A DNA stretch of 64,000 nucleotides. Origin: Rhizobium sp. BK313 (GTDB taxonomy: Bacteria > Pseudomonadota > Alphaproteobacteria > Rhizobiales > Rhizobiaceae). The stretch spans positions 372,001-436,000 of the forward strand of contig NZ_JACHZQ010000003.1 of assembly GCF_014193655.1 (NCBI RefSeq), read 5' to 3'. This document shows, piece by piece, positions 40,935 through 50,719 of the stretch (within the stretch, counting starts at the first letter, position 1; every line of letters begins with the position of its first letter). A program made the position numbers and the translations under genes. Under the pieces are notes generated by a model. It saw only the letters and a list, made by a program, of their open reading frames with translations, ran no database searches and had not been told where the DNA came from.

Positions 40935-42114
40935 TCGCAAACCAGCGCTGGATGAAGGTCTCGTAGATCTCGGTAAGCGTTTCGAGATCTGATAGCGCCA
41001 CGCGCTCATCGACCATGTGCATGGTCTGGCCGACAAGGCCGAACTCCACCACTGGGCAATAATCCTTGATGTAGCGTGCATCCGAGGTGCCGCCGGTGGT
41101 CGAAAGCTTCGGCATGCGGCCGGTGACGTTTTCGATCGCCGATGACAGCGAAGCGATCAGCGCGTTGTTGCGCGTCAGGAAGACCTGGCTCGGACGTTCG
41201 GACCACGTGATGTCATATTTAGTCGGCTCACGACCGGGTCGAAGCGATTGGTCGGCGGCGGCGGCATCAAGGCGGGCAAGGATTTCCGCTTTCAGCGTCT
41301 CGACAGTCCATGTGTCGTTGAAACGAATGTTGAAGGCAGCCGTCGCCTTGGCGGCAATGACGTTTGTGGCGGCGTTGCCGACATCGATCGTGGTCACTTC
41401 GAGGTTTGACGGCTGGAAGTTGTCGGTGCCGGTGTCGAAAGGCGGATCAAGCAGCGCCTCGGTGAGCTTGACGATGCTGCGCACCGGATTGTCAGCGAGA
41501 TGCGGATAGGCGGCATGACCCTGTACGCCGTGGACGGTGATCCAGCCGGACAGCGAGCCGCGGCGGCCGATCTTGATCATGTCGCCGAGGCTCTCCGGAT
41601 TGGTCGGTTCGCCGACGACGGAGGCATCCCACTGCTCACCCCGCTCGGCCGCCCATTGTAGCAGCTTGATCGTGCCGTTGATGGCCGGACCTTCCTCGTC
41701 GCCGGTGATTAGGAAGGAGATGGAGCCTGCAGGGACGCCATGCTTCTCGATATGGCGGGCAACCGCGGCGGCAAAACAGGCGATGCCGCCCTTCATGTCG
41801 ACCGCGCCGCGGCCGAAGAGCTCACCATCTGCAATTTCGGCGGCAAAGGGCGGATGGCTCCAGGAGGCCGAGTCGCCGACCGGAACGACGTCCGTATGGC
41901 CGGCAAACATCAGATGCGGCCCCTCCGTGCCGAGGCGGGCATAAAGGTTCTCAATATCGGGCGTGCCCGGCGCACTGGCCGTCATACGCTCCACCTTGAA
42001 GCCGAGCGGGAGCAGGATATCGGTGAGCGCGGCAAGCGCGCCGCCTTCGGCCGGCGTCACGGACGCACAGCGGATCAGGGTTTGCAAATTGGCGACAGGA
42101 TCGGTGACGGTCAT
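40921..42114 (-). CDS. dapE: Succinyl-diaminopimelate desuccinylase
   Basis: DapE removes succinate from N-succinyl-LL-diaminopimelate in the lysine/peptidoglycan pathway. The 397-residue M20 metallopeptidase has the metal-binding FAGHTDVVP and catalytic TGDEEGPA motifs, the RGAVDMKGG block and a dimerisation domain (about 180-290). It lies 154 bases after dapD on the same strand with a hairpin between them. Confidence 0.95.
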   Translation of the reverse strand: MTVTDPVANLQTLIRCASVTPAEGGALAALTDILLPLGFKVERMTASAPGTPDIENLYARLGTEGPHLMFAGHTDVVPVGDSASWSHPPFAAEIADGELFGRGAVDMKGGIACFAAAVARHIEKHGVPAGSISFLITGDEEGPAINGTIKLLQWAAERGEQWDASVVGEPTNPESLGDMIKIGRRGSLSGWITVHGVQGHAAYPHLADNPVRSIVKLTEALLDPPFDTGTDNFQPSNLEVTTIDVGNAATNVIAAKATAAFNIRFNDTWTVETLKAEILARLDAAAADQSLRPGREPTKYDITWSERPSQVFLTRNNALIASLSSAIENVTGRMPKLSTTGGTSDARYIKDYCPVVEFGLVGQTMHMVDERVALSDLETLTEIYETFIQRWFANADL

Positions 42115-42230
42115 CGGAGGCTACTTATCCGGCGGGAAATGGCAAAGCGATGGCAAACGGCAGGCGACAGCCCGAAAATCTCTGCCGCGGTTCTAGCCAA
42201 TCATATAGGGGCTGTCACCCGATAAACGTG

Positions 42231-42260
42231 CGGGAGCGCTTCCCAGAAGGCGCGCTCCCG
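42231..42260 (-). terminator. Hairpin downstream of dapD
   Basis: CGGGAGCGC and GCGCTCCCG form a 9-bp stem around a 12-base loop, ending 9 bases from the dapD stop. The T-run on the minus strand is weak, so read-through into dapE is likely. Confidence 0.5.
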
Positions 42261-42268
42261 AAATCATA

Positions 42269-43126
<858 letters not shown>

Positions 43127-43210
43127 GAGAATTCCTTAAACTTCAATGGCTATCGTTGCGGTCGGAAGAGTGTCCGGACATGCGGTCGATTGGTCCTACA
43201 GCATGGGCCT

Positions 43211-43230
43211 GAAAAATGGAATGATTTTTC
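43211..43230. repeat. Inverted repeat between dapD and the LOG gene
   Basis: GAAAAAT, GGAATG, ATTTTTC forms a 7-bp stem with a 6-base loop. A TGTCCGGACA perfect palindrome lies nearby (43171-43180). Either may be regulatory or part of a repeat element; no second copy of either was seen. Confidence 0.45.
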
Positions 43231-43338
43231 GGTACAGATTAAGCTTGGATTCAAGGCGTTACAGGGGCATAGCGGTGCTCCGCCGTTCGTGCTTCTATGC
43301 ATGGCGGCGCTTGAAGGACCTATTGAAAGGCATTGGAA

Positions 43339-44211
43339 ATGAGCAAGGCGAAGAACGGCAGGCTGAGGCGTAAGGATGGGGTATGGGATCCCCTGAAGAC
43401 CAGCTCGGCCGACAAGAAGCGGGCCGAATCCGTGCCGAAGACGCCGCAATCGATGTCGCCTTCCTATCGGCTCGCCTATGCCGACGAGGATTTCCTCTGC
43501 CGTGAGGAATTGCGGCCGATCCGGCTGCAGCTCGAACTGCTGAAGACCGAGATGTATCTCACTGAACGCGGTATCAAGTCGACGGTGGTCATGTTCGGCG
43601 GCGCGCGTATTCCCGCGCCCGGCACCAGCGCCTGGGCAGCGCGCAACGATGTGCAACGGGCCAATCTCGAAGCTGCGTCCATCTATTATGAGGAAGCCCG
43701 CAAATTCGCCCGGCTTTGCGCGCGCTACTCCGCCGGTTTCGATTTCCATGAATATGTGGTGGTCACCGGCGGCGGCCCCGGCGTCATGGAGGCGGGCAAT
43801 CGTGGTGCTTCGGAAGAGGGTGCCCCCTCCATTGGTCTCAACATCGTGTTACCGCACGAGCAGGCGCCGAATGTCTATGTGACACCGGAACTCAGCTTCA
43901 ATTTCCATTATTTCGCGATCCGCAAGATGCATTTCATGGTGCGCGCCAAGGCGATCGCGGTGTTTCCGGGTGGTTTCGGCACGCTCGACGAGCTGTTCGA
44001 ATGCCTGACCCTGATCCAGACCGGCCGCATGGAACGCCTGCCGCTGATCCTGTTCGGTGAAAAGTTCTGGCGCGATATCATCAATTTCGATGCGCTCGCC
44101 GAATTCGGCACCATTGCGCCCGATGACGTCAAGCTGATCAGCTTCGTCGACACGGCTGATGAAGCCTGGAAGATCGTCGCGGATTTCTACGAACACGATA
44201 ACGGGCACTGA
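43339..44211 (+). CDS. LOG-family protein (putative cytokinin/nucleotide phosphoribohydrolase)
   Basis: The 290-residue protein has the LOG signature: GGGPGVMEAGNRGA and PGGFGTLDELFE. Plant and bacterial LOG enzymes release adenine-type cytokinin bases from nucleotide monophosphates; related proteins are nucleotide hydrolases such as PpnN. A long N-terminal extension (about 1-90) puts this one nearer the larger bacterial proteins than to small LOG enzymes. The ATG at 43339 has AAAGG upstream. A plant-hormone role is attractive in a rhizobium but not shown. Confidence 0.88.
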   Translation: MSKAKNGRLRRKDGVWDPLKTSSADKKRAESVPKTPQSMSPSYRLAYADEDFLCREELRPIRLQLELLKTEMYLTERGIKSTVVMFGGARIPAPGTSAWAARNDVQRANLEAASIYYEEARKFARLCARYSAGFDFHEYVVVTGGGPGVMEAGNRGASEEGAPSIGLNIVLPHEQAPNVYVTPELSFNFHYFAIRKMHFMVRAKAIAVFPGGFGTLDELFECLTLIQTGRMERLPLILFGEKFWRDIINFDALAEFGTIAPDDVKLISFVDTADEAWKIVADFYEHDNGH

Positions 44212-44221
44212 AAACGAAAAA

Positions 44222-44247
44222 GCCCGCCGTCGCATCGCGAGGCGGGC
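44222..44247. terminator. Bidirectional terminator after the LOG gene
   Basis: GCCCGCC and GGCGGGC flank a 12-base loop, preceded by GAAAAA. It lies between the converging LOG and EF-hand genes. Confidence 0.85.
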
Positions 44248-44307
44248 CTCGATCGGTCCGTGGGAGGATCTGAGCTTAGGGCACCGTCAGCATACTCAAT
44301 CGGATAT

Positions 44308-44925
44308 TTAGAGCAGCGGGCGGTTCGGCATGTCGTCCAGCGAGATCACGCCGTCATGGTTGCGATCCATGCGGTCGAAGAACTTGTCGGCGGCCGCTTC
44401 CGCCTCCGCTTTGCTGATCTGGCCGTTGCCGTCGGTGTCGATGCGATGGAACATCAGCATGCCGCGGACGAGAGCAGCCTCGCGGACAAAGCGGGCGTGG
44501 GGATTGTGGCCGCGATGCTGGCCCTTGCCGCCCTTGTTGTCGCCGGCCTGAGCCTGATCGTTTTTGGTGTCGTCGCCCTTGGCCTTCGCGCGTTCGGCAC
44601 GCCACTCCTTGATACGTTCCTGGCGATAGGCTTTGACTTCGGCCGGGGTGATCTCGCCGTCCTTGTTGGTGTCGATCTGGTCAAAAATCTTGTCGACGCC
44701 AACCTTGAGCTCGTCCTTGGAAATCTTCATGTCGCCATTGGTGTCGAATTGCTTGAGCATCCGTACATAGGCGACTTCCGGCGAAAAGCCCGGGCGATGC
44801 CAGCGGCCACCGTGGCCGCCGCCCATGCCATCATTGCCCTGCGGAGCGGCAAAGCTTGCCTGGACGGCGGCGCCGACCAGAAAGGTTGCGGAAAGGCCCG
44901 CCAGAAGAAGTTTTTTTCCGTTCAT
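44308..44925 (-). CDS. Exported four-EF-hand protein
   Basis: The 205-residue protein begins with a signal peptide (MNGKKLLLAGLSATFLVGAA, cleavage near SFA-AP) and carries four EF-hand loops: DTNGDMKISKDE, DTNKDGEITPAE, DTDGNGQISKAE and DRNHDGVISLDD, all with acidic ligands at positions 1, 3, 5 and 12. It should be a secreted or periplasmic calcium-binding protein. A glycine/histidine-rich stretch (GGGHGGRWHRPGF) follows the signal. AAAGG before the ATG at 44925 decides the start over 44940. R. etli calsymin is another rhizobial EF-hand protein, but this is not it by layout. Confidence 0.88.
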   Translation of the reverse strand: MNGKKLLLAGLSATFLVGAAVQASFAAPQGNDGMGGGHGGRWHRPGFSPEVAYVRMLKQFDTNGDMKISKDELKVGVDKIFDQIDTNKDGEITPAEVKAYRQERIKEWRAERAKAKGDDTKNDQAQAGDNKGGKGQHRGHNPHARFVREAALVRGMLMFHRIDTDGNGQISKAEAEAAADKFFDRMDRNHDGVISLDDMPNRPLL

Positions 44926-45038
44926 CGTTTTTCCTTTCATGCCGAGGAATGATCAAACGATACGGCTGAAGGAAAAAAACGGCCAATTAAACATCCGTAA
45001 GGCGGATGAAACTTTGGTAACCCGATCTTAAAAAACCG

Positions 45039-45743
45039 TTAAATCAGTGCTTTGAGAAAAGCAGTGAGATTGTCGGTTACATAGTCGATATGATCGTCGT
45101 CACCGCTCGTCTTTTCCCACCATTCGACCACCGTGCCTTCGAGATTTTGCGGCACGAGCAGCACAGTCTTCATGCCGAGCGCTTTCGGCACGGTGAGATT
45201 GCGCGGCAGGTCTTCGAACATTGCCGCCCGCTTCGTGTCCACCCGGTTGAGGCTCATGAACTTGTCATAGGTGCTGCCGGCCGGCTTCGGCACGTAGTCG
45301 GCCGCGACGATGTCGAAGATGTCATCGAAGTTATCGAGGATGCCGAGTGCTTCGGCGGTCGCCTGTGCATGCTTGACACTGCCGTTGGTGAAAATGAACT
45401 TGCGCCCCGGCAGCGCCTTGATGGCGGCAGCGAGCTCCGGCTGCGGCGTCAGCGCCGAATAATCGATCGCATGCGCCTTTTCCAGGAAGTCGTTGGGATC
45501 GATGCGGTGATGGATCATCAGCCCCTGCAACGTTGTGCCGTGGTTGAGATAATACTGTTTTTGCAGCTTTCGCGCCTCGTCCCGTTCCATCTGCAGGAGC
45601 GCCGAAACATAGGCCGTCATGTTCTTGTCGATCTGTGAGAAGAGATCGACGTGATGCGGATAGAGCGTGTTGTCGAGATCGAACACCCAGTCGCGGATAT
45701 CTGAGAAATCGACGGGTTGGGGCAACGTTTTTGTCTGGGTCAT
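45039..45743 (-). CDS. Pyrimidine 5'-nucleotidase-type HAD hydrolase
   Basis: The 234-residue HAD protein has motif I VFDLDNTLYP, the FTNGSVKHA motif II and FEDLPRN as motif IV, the pattern of the Sdt1/pyrimidine nucleotidase branch. It probably dephosphorylates nucleoside monophosphates or related compounds. The frame extends upstream to 45836; the ATG at 45743 (MTQTKTLPQPVDF) is preferred. No second gene shares its strand nearby. Confidence 0.88.
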   Translation of the reverse strand: MTQTKTLPQPVDFSDIRDWVFDLDNTLYPHHVDLFSQIDKNMTAYVSALLQMERDEARKLQKQYYLNHGTTLQGLMIHHRIDPNDFLEKAHAIDYSALTPQPELAAAIKALPGRKFIFTNGSVKHAQATAEALGILDNFDDIFDIVAADYVPKPAGSTYDKFMSLNRVDTKRAAMFEDLPRNLTVPKALGMKTVLLVPQNLEGTVVEWWEKTSGDDDHIDYVTDNLTAFLKALI

Positions 45744-45964
45744 GGCGGCCTTATGGCATGCGGCATCGCCTGAGGAAAAGGAAAATATGCTTGCGGCGTA
45801 TATGACGAATATCACAGATATTGCCGGGAATTCCAACGCAGGCTATGGTTTTACTGATTGATTTGTGAGGTTGCGCGCTATTTGCCCGATTGAAGAAGAG
45901 CTTGTGCCTCTTCGGATACAAAGGGCAGGACATGCCCGGTCGGGTTTTTGCGGAGGGGGATAAG

Positions 45965-46735
45965 ATGGGTCAAGTGGAAAAGGCAGAGGAGTTCGCTCGG
46001 CTGCATCGGAAGGGCGATCCGCTGATCCTCTTCAATATCTGGGACGCCGGCTCGGCCAAGGTGGTTACTGAAGCCGGGGCCAAAGCGCTGGCTACGGGGA
46101 GCTGGTCGGTCGCCGCCGCCAACGGTTTCGGCGACGGCGAAGCGATACCGCTGTCCTTGCTGGCGGTCATCACCCGTCTGATTTCCGTGACGAGCCACCT
46201 GCCGGTTTCTGTCGATTTCGAAGGTGGCTATGCCATAGAGCCGGACGCCGTCGCGGCCAATGTGGAAAAAATCATGGATCACGGCGCCATCGGCATCAAT
46301 TTCGAGGATCAGGTGGTCGGCGGCCGCGGCGTTCACCCGCTAGAGGAGCAGGCGGCCCGTATCCGTGCCATCAGGCAGATGGCCGACCGCCGGGAAATCC
46401 CGCTATTCATCAACGCCCGCACCGATCTTTTCCTGCAGGAAAGCGATACAGCCCATCATCAGATCCTGCTGGACGAGGCCTACCGTCGCGCCGATGCCTT
46501 TGCCGAGGCCGGCGCGAGTGGCTTTTTCGCGCCGGGGCTTGTCGACGCAGAGTTGATCGAAGCCATCTGCGATCGCTCTCCTTTGCCGGTCAACATTATG
46601 GTGCGCCCGGCAACCCCGGATAACGTCACCATGGCCAGCCTCGGCGTCAGCCGCATAAGCTATGGCCCCGCGCCCTATAGGACGGTGATGGGAATGCTGA
46701 AGAGCGAGGCTGAGGCGCTCTATCAACAGGCCTGA
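45965..46735 (+). CDS. Isocitrate lyase/PEP mutase superfamily protein
   Basis: The 256-residue TIM-barrel protein matches the PEP-mutase branch: ILFNIWDAGSAKVVTEAG, DFEGGYA and INFEDQ (metal and substrate ligands), and INARTDLF. Such enzymes make or break C-C or P-C bonds next to a carboxylate, or are hydrolases; the substrate is unknown. A GGAGGGGG ribosome site fixes the ATG at 45965 over the upstream ATG at 45890. It is convergent with the LysR gene. Confidence 0.87.
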   Translation: MGQVEKAEEFARLHRKGDPLILFNIWDAGSAKVVTEAGAKALATGSWSVAAANGFGDGEAIPLSLLAVITRLISVTSHLPVSVDFEGGYAIEPDAVAANVEKIMDHGAIGINFEDQVVGGRGVHPLEEQAARIRAIRQMADRREIPLFINARTDLFLQESDTAHHQILLDEAYRRADAFAEAGASGFFAPGLVDAELIEAICDRSPLPVNIMVRPATPDNVTMASLGVSRISYGPAPYRTVMGMLKSEAEALYQQA

Positions 46736-46741
46736 TCATCC

Positions 46742-47632
46742 TTAGCTATCTCTGCCCGCAAGCACCCGCGCTATGAAGTTCTGCACGACGGCGGAACGCT
46801 CGCCGCGGCGCGTTGCGAGCGCCAGCCGCGCCACCGGACCGTCACCGCTGATCGGTACGTAGGTGACCCCCGGCACGCGGATTTGCGCGACCGCTGACGG
46901 CACGACTGAAACGCCGAGCTCCACTGCGATGAGGTTGGCGAGCGAGGTGATCTGCGGTGCGATTTGCCCGAGGATCGGTTCGAAACCCGCATGCCGGCAG
47001 GCAGTGATGATTCCGTCGAACAGGGTAGGACCGGCCTCGCGTGGAAACAGCACGAAAGGTTCAGCCGAAAGTGCAGACAGCGGCAAGGCGGCGGCGCCGG
47101 CAAGAGGATGGCCGGACGGGAGTGCGATGACCATGGCTTCTTCACCGAGCGAATGCGTCCGGAAACCGGGCGGATCGGTGGGGCCCGGTCTGATGAAGAC
47201 GGCATCCAGTTCTTCGGCATCAAGCCGCTCCAGCAGAAGCGTCGTATAGGCTTCTTGCAGTGTCAGATCGATCTCAGGGTAGGCGCGACGGAAGCTGCGC
47301 ACCGCCGACGGCACGATCGGGCTGAAAGCGGACGAGCCGGTAAAGCCCAAACGCAACCGCCCGAGTTCTCCCCGCGCCGCCCGTAGTGCCACGGCCTTCG
47401 CATGCTCAGCCTTGGTCATGATCGCGCGCGCTTCGGGCAGGAAAGCCTGCCCGGCTTCCGTCAATTCGGCGCCATGCGGCAGACGGCGAAACAAAGGCGC
47501 GCCGATCTCCTCCTCCAGATCGCGGATCTGATTGCTGAGCGGTGGCTGGCCGATGCCGACGCGCCGGGCCGCACGGGTGAAATTCAGCTCCTCGGCGACG
47601 GCCAGGAAATATTTGATATGGCGCAACTCCAT
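46742..47632 (-). CDS. LysR-family transcriptional regulator
   Basis: The 296-residue protein has the N-terminal winged helix (FLAVAEELNFTRAARRVGIGQPPLSNQIRDLEEEIG) and a periplasmic-binding-like effector domain. LysR proteins often control a divergent gene, and the SDR gene begins 151 bases away on the other strand, so it is the likely target. The ligand is unknown. Confidence 0.93.
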   Translation of the reverse strand: MELRHIKYFLAVAEELNFTRAARRVGIGQPPLSNQIRDLEEEIGAPLFRRLPHGAELTEAGQAFLPEARAIMTKAEHAKAVALRAARGELGRLRLGFTGSSAFSPIVPSAVRSFRRAYPEIDLTLQEAYTTLLLERLDAEELDAVFIRPGPTDPPGFRTHSLGEEAMVIALPSGHPLAGAAALPLSALSAEPFVLFPREAGPTLFDGIITACRHAGFEPILGQIAPQITSLANLIAVELGVSVVPSAVAQIRVPGVTYVPISGDGPVARLALATRRGERSAVVQNFIARVLAGRDS

Positions 47633-47783
47633 CGCGTTCCCCGCAGCTGACTGACAAGCGATATCTTTAGAATATGAACAAAGTCACTGCAATATATTGG
47701 ACTGTCAGTCAGACCGCATCCACATAGGCAACACGTGACCGCTTGGCCGAGTGTCGAGCGCGCTGACAGCAAGGAGCTTCCCC

Positions 47784-48626
47784 ATGAATTCGAAAGATAA
47801 CAAACTTTTCCTGATCACCGGCGTCAGTTCCGGCTTCGGCCGCGCCTTTGCCGAGGCGGCCCTCGCCGCCGGCCACCGGGTTGCTGGCACAGTCCGCAAC
47901 GCTGCCGGCCAACAGCAGTTCGAGGCCATGGCACCGGGCCGCGCCAAAGCCATCCTTCTGGATGTGACCGATTTTGCCGCCATCGACCCTGCCATCGCGC
48001 GCATTGAAGCAGACCTCGGTCCGATCGACGTGTTGATCAACAATGCCGGCTATGGCCACGAAGGGACGCTGGAGGAATCGCCGCTTGACGAGATGCGCCG
48101 TCAATTCGACGTCAACGTCTTCGGTGCAGTGGCGATGACCAAGGCGGTGCTGCCCTTCATGCGCCGCCGCCGTGCCGGCCACATCATCAACATTACGTCG
48201 ATGGGCGGCTTCATCACCATGCCCGGCATCGCCTATTACTGCGGCAGCAAATTTGCCCTGGAAGGCATCAGCGAGGTGCTGGCAAAGGAAGTGAAGGATT
48301 TCGGTATCAAAGTCACGGCGGTTGCGCCGGGTTCGTTCCGCACGGATTGGGCCGGTCGCTCCATGGTTCGCACCGGCCGCAGCATTGCCGATTATGACGC
48401 ACTGTTCGACCCCATACGCAGGGCGCGCGAGGAAAAGAGCGGCAACCAGGCAGGCGATCCCAGCAAGGCTGCCGCGGCTATATTGGCGTTGGTGGCGTCA
48501 GACGAGCCGCCGGTCCATCTCTTGCTCGGAACCGACGCCCTGAACGTGGTGCGTGGAAAAATCGCCGCCCTGAGCGAGGAGATCACCGCGTGGGAAGGCC
48601 TGACGCGCTCGACTGATTTCGGTTGA
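47784..48626 (+). CDS. Short-chain dehydrogenase/reductase
   Basis: The 280-residue protein has the NAD(P)-binding TGVSSGFGRAF motif (glycine pattern TGxxxGxG), NNAGYG, and the catalytic YYCGSKFALEG (Tyr-x3-Lys). The substrate is unknown. AAGGAG before the ATG at 47784 fixes the start; the frame begins at 47751. It is divergent from, and probably controlled by, the LysR protein. Confidence 0.92.
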   Translation: MNSKDNKLFLITGVSSGFGRAFAEAALAAGHRVAGTVRNAAGQQQFEAMAPGRAKAILLDVTDFAAIDPAIARIEADLGPIDVLINNAGYGHEGTLEESPLDEMRRQFDVNVFGAVAMTKAVLPFMRRRRAGHIINITSMGGFITMPGIAYYCGSKFALEGISEVLAKEVKDFGIKVTAVAPGSFRTDWAGRSMVRTGRSIADYDALFDPIRRAREEKSGNQAGDPSKAAAAILALVASDEPPVHLLLGTDALNVVRGKIAALSEEITAWEGLTRSTDFG

Positions 48627-48715
48627 ACGCACAATCGGCAATCGCGAGAGAATCGCGTCCCTTCCGGTAAGGGAGAGGGCCCATTTTTCTCAGAGGCCGC
48701 GCTGAGGCGCTACTG

Positions 48716-49972
48716 TCAGTCCACGGCAGATAGATTCTGACCGGGGCTGGCAGTACGCAGGCGTAGCCTCAAGTGCTGCCGTACGGCATGGTCGGTCGAC
48801 AATCCAATGGCGACCCTCAACGCCTCGCAACCAGCCTCAACGTTGCCTGCACGAAGGTTCAAATGGCCAAGCGTCGCCCAGTAGGGCTGATAACCAAGGA
48901 TGCGCTTGTCGTTGGAAATTCCGGACAGTTCCGCCAAAGCCGCATCCGGCCCCGCGACCTCAGCCAATGCGGCAGCCCGGTTAAGCATGGCCACTGGAGA
49001 GTTTGTCAATGATACGAGATGATCGTAAAGCGATAGAATTGCCGGCCAGCAATTGGTGCCGGTAAGCCTTTGCGCGATATGAGCCGACTGGATAGCTGCT
49101 TCCAACTGGTAGCGTCCCGTCGGTCCGGATCGATTGCAGGCGTGCAACAATTTCTCAGCGCTGGAGATTTGCGTCCTGTCCCACAGCGCAACGTCCTGCT
49201 CGTCAATCGGGACGTAGCATCCTTCGTGATCGCGACGAGCGTTGCGCCGAGCTTCGGCATACAGCATCATTGCCAATAACGCCTTGGCTTCCGGCTCCTC
49301 GGGCAGCATCTTTGCGATTAGGCTGCTAAGCCAGATTGCCTCCGGCGCGAGTTCGGATGTGCCTTCCTGGGCTTCATCCCATCCGGTGGAATATGCGGCG
49401 TATAGCGCTTCGAGCACCGCATTCAATCGCTCCGGCATTTCGTTTTGATCCGGCACGCTGAAGGGAATGCCGCTCTCCTTGATGTGCGCTTTGGCCCGTA
49501 CCAGACGCTGGCTCATGCTTGCTGGCGAAACGAGGAAGGCTGATGCGATAGCCTTTGCGGTAATGCCAAGAACTGTTTGCAGGATGAGGGGCGCCCTCGC
49601 CCCCCGCTCGATCAGTGGATGTGCGCACGCAAACATGAGTACGAGACGCCGATCAGGTAGCTCTTCCGACATGCGGGTGGCTTCTTGGATCTCAGAGGCG
49701 AGCATCTGCAGATGAGGCTCACCATTCGTTTGGACCTGCCCTCTACGCAAAAGGTCCAAATGACGCCGCTGAGCAACGGTGACGAGCCAGCCATCGGGAT
49801 TGGTGGGTACGCCTTGGGTCGGCCATTGCTCCAGCGCCGCCGCGAATGCTTCTGCCAGCAGGTCTTCCGCGGAGACAACGTCGCGCGTCCTCACGACGAG
49901 CAGTGCAACAAGGCGCCCATAGCTTTCGCGTGCTATCCGCTCGACAACCTGGCGCGCCTTGTCACTATTCAT
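48716..49972 (-). CDS. ECF42-type RNA polymerase sigma factor with TPR-like C-terminal region
   Basis: The 418-residue protein has sigma-70 region 2 (VVSAEDLLAEAFAAALEQWP to WLVTVAQRRHLDLLRR) and region 4 (ITAKAIASAFLVSPASMSQRLVRAKAHI) followed by about 230 residues of helical DUF6596-type repeats. ECF42 sigma factors have this long C-terminal region instead of a separate anti-sigma factor and sit beside DGPF/YCII proteins, as here. The YCII gene ends 9 bases upstream, so the two form a unit. The controlled genes are unknown. Confidence 0.9.
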   Translation of the reverse strand: MNSDKARQVVERIARESYGRLVALLVVRTRDVVSAEDLLAEAFAAALEQWPTQGVPTNPDGWLVTVAQRRHLDLLRRGQVQTNGEPHLQMLASEIQEATRMSEELPDRRLVLMFACAHPLIERGARAPLILQTVLGITAKAIASAFLVSPASMSQRLVRAKAHIKESGIPFSVPDQNEMPERLNAVLEALYAAYSTGWDEAQEGTSELAPEAIWLSSLIAKMLPEEPEAKALLAMMLYAEARRNARRDHEGCYVPIDEQDVALWDRTQISSAEKLLHACNRSGPTGRYQLEAAIQSAHIAQRLTGTNCWPAILSLYDHLVSLTNSPVAMLNRAAALAEVAGPDAALAELSGISNDKRILGYQPYWATLGHLNLRAGNVEAGCEALRVAIGLSTDHAVRQHLRLRLRTASPGQNLSAVD

Positions 49973-49981
49973 GGCGCCTCG

Positions 49982-50323
49982 CTATTGGCCCATATCCATG
50001 ATCGGTCGGACCTCGATTGTGCCGTAGCGGGCGCTTGGGCACCGTTGAGCCCAGGTTGCGGCCTCTTCGAGAGTGGCTGCATCAATCGTGAAGTAGCCAG
50101 CAAACTTCTCCTTGGTGTCTGCGTATGGGCCGTCAATAACCTCGGTCTTGCCGTCGCGTATGCGAACGCTGGTTGCCGCCGAAGCAGGCTGAAGCCGCAC
50201 TCCGGAACTGCCTCCGGCCTTCGCGAGCGCCTCATTGAAGGCTGCGTAATCGGCCCAGAGCTCACTCTGGTTCGCCTTGGCAAGGGCAGCATCATCGTGA
50301 TGGATAAGCATCATGTACTTCAT
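49982..50323 (-). CDS. YCII/DGPF-domain protein
   Basis: The 113-residue protein (MKYMMLIHHDD start, DGPYADTKEKFAGYF motif) is of the YCII-related/DGPF family that accompanies ECF42 sigma factors. Family members have a ferredoxin-like fold; a direct enzymatic role is not established. It is the first gene of the pair. Confidence 0.9.
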   Translation of the reverse strand: MKYMMLIHHDDAALAKANQSELWADYAAFNEALAKAGGSSGVRLQPASAATSVRIRDGKTEVIDGPYADTKEKFAGYFTIDAATLEEAATWAQRCPSARYGTIEVRPIMDMGQ

Positions 50324-50719
50324 TTTGTCTCCTATCGATTTTGCAGAGCACCCAGGCTCCGACCAACCAATGTCGGGCGAGACAAGCCCATTTAGACATT
50401 CTGCGCCGTCAGAAGATACAAAAAATCCACGACATGATGGAAAGGGCGGAGCTTCATGGAAAGATCTTGTTGTAGGTGAAGGTGAGCTCGACGAAAGGGA
50501 GGTTCGCCGGGCGCAGCATCATCAATGGGGCGATCAACTCCGATTCCCGCATCGGTCAGATCGCTACCGTAACGCAGGCGATCGCGCCGATGCTAGCAAC
50601 GATAATCTGCGCCTGGCCAGGGACTACGAGGTCACCAACGCTTGCGCACAGGCTTTCATCAACGCCGCATGCTCCGCACGCGGCGCTGGCGCGGTTGCTA
50701 TGAGGTTCGAGTCGGGCTC
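50324..50719. other. Gene-free stretch between the YCII gene and argB
   Basis: I see no supported gene. Reading frames on both strands are broken or lack family features. A minus-strand frame over about 50530-50620 gives a hydrophobic run (DLVVPGQAQIIVASIGAI) interrupted by one stop, which may be a decayed membrane-protein fragment. It also holds the upstream region of the YCII-ECF42 unit. Confidence 0.4.
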
